Assembly: GCA_964649415.1 (NCBI GenBank)
Contig: CAZYSK010000123.1
Coordinates: forward strand, 1 to 13,822
DNA length: 13,822 nucleotides
Direction: 5' to 3'
Source of the DNA: CAZYSK01 sp964649415
GTDB taxonomy: Bacteria > Chloroflexota > Anaerolineae > B4-G1
Under the pieces are notes generated by a model. It ran no database searches. It was not told where the DNA came from and saw nothing but the letters and a program-made list of their open reading frames with translations. The translations under genes were made by a program, and so were the position numbers. Every line of letters starts with the position of its first letter. Position 1 is the first letter of the stretch. This document shows, one piece after another, positions 6,739 through 13,222 of the stretch.

Positions 6739-6886
6739 AGACGCAAAATCTTGCGTCTCTACTGCTGATCGTGACTATGCTGCTTTGTCCGGTCTACGGC
6801 CGAGACGCAAAATCTTGCGTCTCTACTGCTGATCGTGACCATGCTGCCCTGTCCGGTCTCCGGCCGAGACGCAAAATCTTGCGTCT
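6739..6886. repeat. Three palindromic repeats with exact 64-base period
   Basis: Three identical palindromes at 6739-6758, 6803-6822 and 6867-6886, each with 8-bp arms AGACGCAA and TTGCGTCT around AATC. The arms extend to 9 bp with flanking G and C in the second and third copies. The first two full 64-base units differ at only four positions; the third diverges soon after its palindrome. The cluster fills most of the 210-base gap between the NuoA-like and small-subunit genes, the longest gene-free stretch in the operon. The TAG stop of the NuoA-like gene (6889-6887) directly abuts the third copy. It has no T-tract typical of a terminator. Likely an intercistronic palindromic element of the REP or MITE kind; it might alter mRNA stability or expression ratio within the operon. 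Confidence 0.85.
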
Positions 6887-7219
6887 CTACCCCTGATTTG
6901 TCAAGACGAGCACGCTGATCCCAATGCCCACCAGGTAGGCCAACGCGATGCGGTGTGACGCGCCTTCCGGCGGCAGCGTCGTGACGACCAACGTCGCCAG
7001 GTGCAGTATGGCGAACATCAACGCCAAATGGAAGAAATCGTGATAGGCCAGTTGTGCTCTCGGCGGCGGCAGATCCTCGCCGGAGGCGTAGGGCAGATAC
7101 TTGCCGGGATGTTCTTCGCCCGGCGCGGCCAGCATCCCACCCAACCTGTAGAGACCGTAAGTCAGTGCCAGGAAGATACACGCGGCGGCCGGGGGGCTCA
7201 ACAGTATGTCTTTGATCAT
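6887..7219 (-). CDS. NuoA-like membrane subunit
   Basis: Small membrane subunit, 110 residues, with three hydrophobic segments (about residues 7-30, 59-83 and 90-106). The central loop KYLPYASGEDLPPPRA followed by FFHLALMFAILHLATL resembles the NuoA arrangement, where a G-x-x-YECG loop precedes FYLVAILFLIFD. The conserved cysteine and the terminal acidic residue of that helix are not kept (SGED; ILHLA). In complex I this subunit lies at the NuoH/NuoJ/NuoK interface. The ATG at 7219 follows the NuoN-type stop by three bases, with GAGAAG and GAGAG upstream. Its TAG stop borders the palindromic repeat cluster, so the extreme C-terminus may have been reshaped. Assignment rests on topology, the loop motif and gene context; an MbhI-type label is possible. 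Confidence 0.7.
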   Translation of the reverse strand: MIKDILLSPPAAACIFLALTYGLYRLGGMLAAPGEEHPGKYLPYASGEDLPPPRAQLAYHDFFHLALMFAILHLATLVVTTLPPEGASHRIALAYLVGIGISVLVLTNQG

Positions 7220-7222
7220 CTC

Positions 7223-8722
7223 TCATCTTCTCAATGCCAGCAGGTAGACGCCCGCGTTGGCTGTCCACGCCAGCCAGGGTCCCGGGTAGAGACCAATAGC
7301 AAGCACAAGCGCCCCCAGTGTGATGATGGGCAGCGCCATCCATGGTGAGACTTGAATCCGCCTTGCCCCAGCTCCTTCTGTATCCAGGAGAGGAGGCGCG
7401 AACAATGTACCGATGAGCGGCAGATAGTAACCCAGGGCGAGCAGGCTGTTCAGCAGGAAGACCGCCAGTCCCACGTAGCCAAGGGCATCTGCCGAACGCA
7501 CGGCGTTGGTCAAGATGAACCACTTGCCGACGAATCCGGCCAACGGCGGTACGCCGGCCAGCCCCGCCAGCGCGACGCTGAAAGCCACGGCGATCAACGG
7601 CATCTGGGCAGCTATCCCGCGCAACTGGTCGATTGTGGTCGCGCCGCAGTAGAAGTAGGACACTCCCTGGCACAGGAAGGCCAGCCCTTTCGTCGTAGCC
7701 TGGGCCAGCATCAGGAATAGACCAGCCTGGGCGGCCTCTGGGATGTTGTAGCGTAATCCGACCCCCATACTCAGCATGATATATCCCATCTGCGCGATCG
7801 TCGAGTAGGCCAGCAGTCGCTTGGTGTGGGTCTGTACCAGGGCCAGTCCGTTGCCCAACGTCATGTTGAGCAGCGAGAGCACGATCAACAACGTCCCCAG
7901 GCTGCGCGTCGGAAAGCCCAATCCCAGACAGACCTTGAGGAGCGTGTAGAAGGCGCTCTGGACGATGACACCGGAGAGCATGGCGCTGATACTGCTGGGG
8001 GCTCGTCCGTGGGCATCGGGTAGCCAGGTGTGAAGGGGGACTATGGCGCTCTTGATACCCAGGCCTACCAGGAAGCAGGCCGCCCCGGCCCGGGTCCACG
8101 GACCCGGCGTGCCGGTCATCTGCGATAACATAAGATGCCCCGTCTCGCGATAGACGAGCGATATACCGAACAGAACGATGACTGTGCCCACGCTGCCCAT
8201 CACCAGATACTTGAAGCCGGCCTCAATGGCTGTTGTATTGCGCCGCCGGAAGGCGACCAGCACGTAAGCGGCGACGCTCATCAACTCGCTGAACATATAG
8301 AGGCTAAACAGATCCTCGGCCAGCAACATACCTATCAGACCGGCGATCAGCATCAGCAGCAGCGGGTAGAAGGTTTCATAACGGCGGTCGAGCGCCAGAT
8401 AACGAGCGGAGTAGACGGTCACCAGCAGCCCCAGTCCCAGCGCAATGCCTATCACTACCAACGCGCCGGAATCGGCGCGCAATAAGGCGCCGTCTGGTCC
8501 GAAGTGACCCCAGGAAGGGATATGGTTTCCGCTCGGAGGTCCGCCATCCGCTGCCGCCAACTGCAAGAGTGCCAGCGCGGTCAGCGCCGCCGTGAGGACA
8601 CCCGCCGTGAACAGGGCCAGCAGGTCGTTGCGGCTGGTGACGAACCGTGCCACCAGATAGACGACAAACGCGCCACCCGCCAGGCAGGCCAGGGGTAGGA
8701 CAACCCGCAAGTCACCCGTCAC
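7223..8722 (-). CDS. NuoN/MrpD-type antiporter-like membrane subunit
   Basis: One of three antiporter-like subunits predicted to move ions (H+ or Na+) across the membrane when driven by the hydrogenase. The product is 499 residues with about 14 hydrophobic segments. Key charged residues of the proton-channel family are present: Glu146 (LYMFSELMSVAAYVL), Lys224 before PLHTWLPDAHGRAPSS, Lys301 in THTKRLLAYSTIAQMGYI and Lys345 in TTKGLAFL. The region AGLAGVPPLAGFVGKWFI is a family hallmark. The start is GTG at 8722, overlapping the NuoM-type stop as GTGA, which suggests translational coupling. The assignment to NuoN versus MrpD is not firm; gene position resembles NuoN. Confidence 0.9.
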   Translation of the reverse strand: MTGDLRVVLPLACLAGGAFVVYLVARFVTSRNDLLALFTAGVLTAALTALALLQLAAADGGPPSGNHIPSWGHFGPDGALLRADSGALVVIGIALGLGLLVTVYSARYLALDRRYETFYPLLLMLIAGLIGMLLAEDLFSLYMFSELMSVAAYVLVAFRRRNTTAIEAGFKYLVMGSVGTVIVLFGISLVYRETGHLMLSQMTGTPGPWTRAGAACFLVGLGIKSAIVPLHTWLPDAHGRAPSSISAMLSGVIVQSAFYTLLKVCLGLGFPTRSLGTLLIVLSLLNMTLGNGLALVQTHTKRLLAYSTIAQMGYIMLSMGVGLRYNIPEAAQAGLFLMLAQATTKGLAFLCQGVSYFYCGATTIDQLRGIAAQMPLIAVAFSVALAGLAGVPPLAGFVGKWFILTNAVRSADALGYVGLAVFLLNSLLALGYYLPLIGTLFAPPLLDTEGAGARRIQVSPWMALPIITLGALVLAIGLYPGPWLAWTANAGVYLLALRR

Positions 8723-10188
8723 CAGGTGCCCCCCAGGATCAGGTTCAAGGCCTGGTCCACCCAGTTGAAGACGGGGGCCGGGAAGAGTCCCTCGATGAGG
8801 GCCAGCGCGGTCAACAGAACTGTCGGCGCCACCATTGCCCGGGGTAGGCGGTCAATCGTCAATCCTTCCGGCCGGTCACCGAACAGGATGCGCCCCACGA
8901 ACCACAGGGCATAGGCCACGGTCAGCAGTGACCCGAACAGCGTCAGGATCGAGAGGCCAATGTGAGCAGTGTGGAAGCCACCGGCAAAGATCATCCACTC
9001 ACTGTCGAAGATGCATAAGGGGGGCATGCCGGCAATAGCCAGCGCTCCCGTCCCGATACAGAGCGCTACCAGCGGCATCGCGCTCCCCAGGCCGCCTATC
9101 TGGGTGATGCGCCTCCGCCCCGTGGCGCGCACCACCAGCCCCACGCCCATGAAGAGGAGTGCCTTGACGATGGCGTGAAAGATGACGTGCAGCGTCGAGC
9201 CTGCGATTCCGTCGTGAGTCAGTGTACCTAGCCCGAACAGGATATAGCCCATCTGACTGACGCTGGAGTAAGCGATAATGCGTTTGATGTCTTGCTCGGC
9301 CAGGGCCATCAGCGCGCCGTAGAGCTCAGAGACAATGCCCGCTACCATCATCGGCACGGCGAAGGGGGCCATCTGAGCTGGTGAGAAGATGCTCAGGGGA
9401 AAGCGGAGTATACCGTACGTGCCCATGCTGAGCATCGCCGCTGCGAGCATGATGGTGACCGGCATCGGGGCCACGGCGTGAGCGTCAGGCAGCCAGAGGT
9501 GCAGCGGGAAGATGGCCATCTTGACGCAGAAGCCCACGATGAAAAGCACTGTCGCGGTCGTGACCAGGCCGGGGGCCAGCGTGACGCCCGCACGCAGGGC
9601 CGAGAAGCTATCGTTCCCGGTGGCGTTGTATAGCAGGAGCAGTCCCACCAGCACCATCAGCGAACCCAAGTGGGTGAAGATGAAGTACTTAAGCGCAACC
9701 GCACCCCGGTGCTCGCCCTCGCCCCAGATGGCGATCAGCGCGCATGAGGCCACCAACATCAGCTCCCAGAAGATGTAGAACAGGAACATGGCGTCGGCCA
9801 GGGTGGTGCCGGACATACCGATGGCGAATAGCATCAGCAGGCCGTAGAAGATAGGCGTTCGGCTGTCGGGGTGATGGTAGCCCCAGGTATAGACGATGGC
9901 CAGCAATGTCACGGCTGCCTCCGTGACCAGGAAGGGGAACGTGAGCCAGTCCATACGCAGCGACAGGCGGATGTTCGCATCCGGGATCCACCGGACATCC
10001 AGCACAGGCACGTCACCGCGCTGGAGCGCCGGCAGCAGGGCGAAGGTCCCGGCCAGCGAGAGCGCCGCTGCCAGGCCTGCGATCCATCCTGCCACGCGCA
10101 CGCCACGCTCCCGCAGCAGGAAAAGCAGCAGGACCGCCGCCAATGGAGCGCCCAGAATGGTCATCAGCCATATTGTCTCCGCGTTCAT
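8719..10188 (-). CDS. NuoM/MrpD-type antiporter-like membrane subunit
   Basis: Ion-translocating membrane subunit of 489 residues. All core charged positions are canonical: Glu142 (FYIFWELMLVASC), Lys223 before FPLHLWLPDAHAVAP, Lys302 in QDIKRIIAYSSVSQMGYI, and Lys342 in FHAIVKALLFMG. The FPLHLWLPDAH block with the P-MPVTI segment is closest to NuoM. The ATG at 10188 has an excellent ribosome site, GAGGAGGA at 10200-10193, and begins 23 bases after the NuoL-type gene. It overlaps the next gene by four bases. The expected G-x-P-P-x-G-F segment reads AGMPPLCIFDSEW, a local variation. Confidence 0.92.
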   Translation of the reverse strand: MNAETIWLMTILGAPLAAVLLLFLLRERGVRVAGWIAGLAAALSLAGTFALLPALQRGDVPVLDVRWIPDANIRLSLRMDWLTFPFLVTEAAVTLLAIVYTWGYHHPDSRTPIFYGLLMLFAIGMSGTTLADAMFLFYIFWELMLVASCALIAIWGEGEHRGAVALKYFIFTHLGSLMVLVGLLLLYNATGNDSFSALRAGVTLAPGLVTTATVLFIVGFCVKMAIFPLHLWLPDAHAVAPMPVTIMLAAAMLSMGTYGILRFPLSIFSPAQMAPFAVPMMVAGIVSELYGALMALAEQDIKRIIAYSSVSQMGYILFGLGTLTHDGIAGSTLHVIFHAIVKALLFMGVGLVVRATGRRRITQIGGLGSAMPLVALCIGTGALAIAGMPPLCIFDSEWMIFAGGFHTAHIGLSILTLFGSLLTVAYALWFVGRILFGDRPEGLTIDRLPRAMVAPTVLLTALALIEGLFPAPVFNWVDQALNLILGGTW

Positions 10189-10211
10189 GTTTTCCTCCTC
10201 AATCTATGGAC

Positions 10212-12188
10212 CTACCACCCATACACCGCCAGCGCAAATACGGCCAGGAGCAAGGTGATGGGGATCCACAGCAGGTTGCGCCGCAGTCGCCCGGCGTGCC
10301 AGCGCTGGAGAATACGGCTTAGCGTCGTAATGGAGCGCACGGCGCGGCGCAGGATGCCTTCCAGGCCTTCCTGTTCCACAATGCGGTGGGCGGCGTGCGC
10401 CCCGTTCATCACAGCCTGTGCGGAGCGGTTGGTGATGCTTTCTAGCCCCCTGTGTTCCACGGTCCAGGCAGCGCGTGCCCCCTGCACCACCGTGCGGGTG
10501 ACCAGGCTGACGATCTGTTCGGCAATGCCTACCTCGACCACGGCGTGCAACGCCTGTGCTGCTCGGGCCAGTCCTTCTTCCAGATCATACACGTCCTCGG
10601 CCGGCTCTACCCTGCCCAAAAGCCCTTGTTCCGACCGTCTTTGTAGCCGCCACGCCGCCAGACTCAGCACAAACACCGCCAACAGCGCCGGCGCAGTCGC
10701 CACATATCGCAGCCAGGCTGGGAGCGTGGGGAGGGGCGGCGATGTCATATGACCGGCGGCAATCAGATGGCGAAACAGAGGTCTGAACGCCAGACCGCAG
10801 GCCAGAACGCCGCCACCCAGCGATCCCACCACGATCCATTGTGTCGGCGGATGGCGGACATCCGAGTGCACCGCTGTTTCGCTTTCCGCGTCGGGTGGGG
10901 GACGGGAAAGCAGCCAGGCTGTCCGCGCCGTCCAGACGGCGGTCAGCGCGACGGCAACTTCAGCCATGAACAGTGTGTCCAATGGAGTGCCTGCTTCCCG
11001 TGCCCACCAGGTGGTCAGCAGATTGAACGCCGCCAGCGCGAGCCCGCCCAGGGCGAAGAGGCCTGCCGCGAGCCCGCGTGGGCCGGCCGAATTGGCGTTC
11101 CGGGATGCGTCGGATGCCAGGAAGAGCAGGAGACGCAGGGGGGTCAGCGCCAGCAACCCCACCCAGATGGCTGGCTTGTTCCCGGTGGCGGCGGTGAAGA
11201 GCGCCAATCCGCCCTGCGCAGCTCCGACGTAGACTAACGCGGTGCGCACGTCTGCCTGTGTGAGCGCGATGAGCGTCGCCAACGCGGCGGCACCGGCGCC
11301 TAGCCAGAGCGCCGCTATCCGCAGCGGGCCGGCCAGCGCCAGCAGCGGCGTGACGCGATAGAGCAGGTAAGCGCCCAGGTTGGGCACGACGACGGCGTAG
11401 AGCCAGGCCTGTGAGGTCAGCGAAAGCCGTCGCCCCGTCCGAGCCCACAGGTGAAAGGGCCAGCCGCCCAACTTGACCCACACTGCCAGCACGAAGCCGG
11501 TCACCATCCAGCCCAGCCCGATAGTGTCCAGCTCGCCGCCCGTCCCTCCCATAGAACTCAAGACAGACTCCAGTGCCGGATCAATGGTGAGGGTACCGCT
11601 TGCGTCTCCCAAAATGAGGATGGCGGCGAGTAGACCTGCGTCGCCTATCCGCAGCAGGAGGTAGGTGTTCCAGGCAAGGCGGATACTTGCCGGGTCGCGT
11701 ACTTCGACCAATGGTGCCAGGGCAACGCACAACGCCACGACCTCCAACGCGACGTAGCGCGCCAAGAAGTGGTCGGCGAGGAAAGCTATGTTGGCAGAGG
11801 CCAACGCCATGAGCGTCATTGCTCCAGAAAGGGGCCGAAACTCCACGCCGCGCGACGCGGTGCCGAGGAAGGCGAGAAACCCGGCCCCGGTGGTCACCAG
11901 CACGGCATAGACGCTTGAAGCTCCGGTAGTCAGTCCCATGGGGCCGGAACCGGGTAGCCACTCGACCGTGACAGATGAAGCGGGCTGTTCCAGTCCGACA
12001 GAATGCAGATGAAAGACATCCGGGAGCAGCAAGGCCAGCACGAACAACGCTGTCAGGCCGATTGCTGCCAGCGTCACGCGGTGCGCAGTCGACCGGTGGA
12101 TACGTCGTGACGTTAGGGCCACCAATGCACTCGCCAGAAGTGGTAATCCAATAGTGGTCGCGGCCAGTGGACTCATCAAGTCATCCAC
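10212..12188 (-). CDS. Degenerate NuoL/MrpA-type antiporter-like subunit with extended helical C-terminus
   Basis: A 658-residue membrane protein. The segment NTYLLLRIGDAGLL (about 174-187) is the NuoL RIGD signature and the glutamate in YVALEVVALC (about 149) is kept. Lys near 239 precedes GGWPFHLWA, but the usual LPDAM/H is replaced by RTGRRLS. The normal D-x-K-x-x-LAYSTxSQ reads ADVRTALVYVGAAQ, and the usual KALLF is LRLLLF (Lys to Arg). A final helix (about 636-655) follows a long, charged, amphipathic stretch (about 520-630) with repeated units. In NuoL a lateral helix and last helix occupy this place. The GTG at 12188 overlaps the NuoK-type gene by eight bases; an ATG at 12176 is an alternative start with a weak GGATGA upstream. 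Probably still structural; its pumping ability is uncertain. Confidence 0.82.
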   Translation of the reverse strand: MDDLMSPLAATTIGLPLLASALVALTSRRIHRSTAHRVTLAAIGLTALFVLALLLPDVFHLHSVGLEQPASSVTVEWLPGSGPMGLTTGASSVYAVLVTTGAGFLAFLGTASRGVEFRPLSGAMTLMALASANIAFLADHFLARYVALEVVALCVALAPLVEVRDPASIRLAWNTYLLLRIGDAGLLAAILILGDASGTLTIDPALESVLSSMGGTGGELDTIGLGWMVTGFVLAVWVKLGGWPFHLWARTGRRLSLTSQAWLYAVVVPNLGAYLLYRVTPLLALAGPLRIAALWLGAGAAALATLIALTQADVRTALVYVGAAQGGLALFTAATGNKPAIWVGLLALTPLRLLLFLASDASRNANSAGPRGLAAGLFALGGLALAAFNLLTTWWAREAGTPLDTLFMAEVAVALTAVWTARTAWLLSRPPPDAESETAVHSDVRHPPTQWIVVGSLGGGVLACGLAFRPLFRHLIAAGHMTSPPLPTLPAWLRYVATAPALLAVFVLSLAAWRLQRRSEQGLLGRVEPAEDVYDLEEGLARAAQALHAVVEVGIAEQIVSLVTRTVVQGARAAWTVEHRGLESITNRSAQAVMNGAHAAHRIVEQEGLEGILRRAVRSITTLSRILQRWHAGRLRRNLLWIPITLLLAVFALAVYGW

Positions 12189-12501
12189 GCAATCGAGTCA
12201 GGCGATCAACGTCTCCCGAGGGGTAGCGGCGGAAGACGTTGACGATCAAAGCCAACCCAATGGCGATCACGACTGTCTCCACGATGAGCGCTGAAATGAC
12301 CATTGTCTCGGCAAAGCGTACGTCGCCATGCAGATGCCCGGCGTGTATCAGGCCCAGCGTGACACCCTGGAGCATAATTTTGAGGCCAATCACCTGTTTG
12401 ATCACGTTGCGTTGCGTGAGCAGACAGAGCAACCCGATCAGGATTAGCAGCACAGTCAGCGAGGTGTTGAGTATGTCCAACCAGGCCAGTTCAGCGCTCA
12501 T
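12181..12501 (-). CDS. NuoK/MrpC-like membrane subunit
   Basis: A three-helix subunit of 106 residues, similar in size to NuoK (about 100) and MrpC/MbhG. NVIKQVIGLKIMLQGVTL (about 32-49) matches the second helix of NuoK, where the conserved glutamate in GLEIM is lysine here (Lys41). The third helix contains Glu65 and Glu75 (ETMVISALIVETVVIAIGLAL). In complex I this subunit forms part of the ion path between NuoH and NuoN. The ATG at 12501 overlaps the stop of the upstream gene as ATGA, and the end overlaps the NuoL-type gene. The C-terminal 16 residues are hydrophilic. Confidence 0.85.
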   Translation of the reverse strand: MSAELAWLDILNTSLTVLLILIGLLCLLTQRNVIKQVIGLKIMLQGVTLGLIHAGHLHGDVRFAETMVISALIVETVVIAIGLALIVNVFRRYPSGDVDRLTRLRG

Positions 12502-12767
12502 ATATCTTCCTCTTTGCCCTGGGGCAACAGTGCGGCGATGCCCAGTGCACCGGCGAATATCAGCCCCACCTGTGCTACCAGGTCAAGTCCGCGGCTCTCC
12601 CAGAACCACTGGCGGAACAAGCCTTCGGTGCTGGTCCCACGGATGGGGTCGGATCGCTGTGCTGCGGGGGCACCGCCGGGCATGCTCAGGAACTGCCGGC
12701 CAATCAACAGGCCGGCGATCAGCAGCACGATTACAGCGGTGATCCAGGCAGTGCGTTCAGATTTCAC
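12498..12767 (-). CDS. MbhE/MrpB-like membrane subunit
   Basis: An 89-residue protein with an N-terminal helix (about residues 8-24), a polar loop, and a C-terminal helix. The segment FWESRGLDLVAQVGLIFAGALGIAALL resembles the MbhE and MrpA/B region (RG-D-T-x-GE-x-x-VLF-x-AALG), with Q replacing the usual GE. In membrane-bound hydrogenases and Mrp antiporters this subunit lies next to MbhD. The start is GTG at 12767 with GGGGAGG five bases upstream; it overlaps the MbhD-like gene by 11 bases. Family assignment rests on one short motif plus context. Confidence 0.7.
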   Translation of the reverse strand: MKSERTAWITAVIVLLIAGLLIGRQFLSMPGGAPAAQRSDPIRGTSTEGLFRQWFWESRGLDLVAQVGLIFAGALGIAALLPQGKEEDI

Positions 12768-13026
12768 GTGGGCCTCCCCGCACTGATTCGGTCAGACTGA
12801 CGGCGATAATGAACAGCACGCTGATCAATCCGGCCCCCACGCTTAGCTCAAAACCACCTGCGTAGGGTGCCTTGAGCAGGAAGAACAGAGTGGCCAGCGC
12901 CGCGCTACCCACTCCCAACGCGACGGCCGCCCGCAGCAGGTTCCTGGAAAGCACCGCCGTAACAGCCCCGACGAGAATAACTAGCGCCAACACAATGTAA
13001 ACGGAGACTGTCATTGAGATTCCCAT
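12757..13026 (-). CDS. MbhD/NuoJ-like (DUF4040-type) membrane subunit
   Basis: An 89-residue, three-helix protein. The central stretch RNLLRAAVALGVGSAALATLF, then LLKAPYAGGFELSVGAGL and FIIAVSLTE, follows the MbhD/DUF4040 pattern, in which a helix is followed by GAPD-x-A-x-TE-x-x-VGAGL. NuoJ has an equivalent GAPF-x-x-x-x-x-x-VYAGA segment, so the family link to both is plausible. The ATG at 13026 is preferred, with AAAGGAA six to seven bases upstream; ATG 13014 also has GGAA before it. A longer open frame to 13131 overlaps the upstream small gene and adds a non-membrane leader, so it is not used. Confidence 0.75.
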   Translation of the reverse strand: MGISMTVSVYIVLALVILVGAVTAVLSRNLLRAAVALGVGSAALATLFFLLKAPYAGGFELSVGAGLISVLFIIAVSLTESVRGGPREI

Positions 13027-13051
13027 TGAGATTTCCTTTCGGAACAGAACG

Positions 13052-13222
13052 TCATTCTGACTTCGAGGCGTGACTGTTTTGCTCCTGAAATGGCTTGCCA
13101 AACCCAGGTTGCCTGATGAGCCATTCAACAAAGCGGCGCGCTGCGGCCCGGTAGAGGAACAGACCTGCCAGCAAACCAGCGACCATCAAGCTCACGTACA
13201 AGTAGTCCACGATTGTCTTCAT
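13052..13222 (-). CDS. Small single-helix membrane protein, unknown function
   Basis: A 56-residue protein with one hydrophobic helix (about residues 6-24, YLYVSLMVAGLLAGLFLY) followed by a basic, amphipathic segment RAAARRFVEWLIRQPGFG and a polar tail. It starts with ATG at 13222, overlapping the DUF368 stop as ATGA, with AAAGGAAG five bases upstream, which argues for real, coupled translation. It is followed 25 bases later by the MbhD-like gene. I recognise no family. It could be an extra membrane-arm subunit or a protein linked to DUF368; gene order does not settle this. Confidence 0.7.
   Translation of the reverse strand: MKTIVDYLYVSLMVAGLLAGLFLYRAAARRFVEWLIRQPGFGKPFQEQNSHASKSE

Noticed and set aside
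6739..6886. CRISPR array
   Set aside because: Only three repeats, palindromic, and the 44-base 'spacers' are nearly identical to each other, which is a tandem array and not CRISPR.
6759..8099. Long minus-strand open frame of 446 codons overlapping the NuoN-type gene
   Set aside because: It lies in another frame of the clearly coding NuoN-type gene, has shadow-type composition (G, R, P, Q rich, no hydrophobic pattern) and runs into the repeat cluster.
9871..10752. Plus-strand open frame of 293 codons spanning the NuoM/NuoL-type boundary
   Set aside because: It is antisense to two well-supported membrane protein genes, with no family motif and no ribosome site; typical of high-GC antisense frames.
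3001..13026. Respiratory complex I (nuo operon)
   Set aside because: The large subunit retains all four Ni-Fe cysteines, the small subunit has CxxC instead of tandem CC, and no NuoE, NuoF or NuoG gene is present.
12757..13131. Longer 124-residue form of the MbhD-like protein
   Set aside because: Its first 35 residues overlap the upstream 56-residue gene, are not hydrophobic, and the ATG at 13026 has a good ribosome site.
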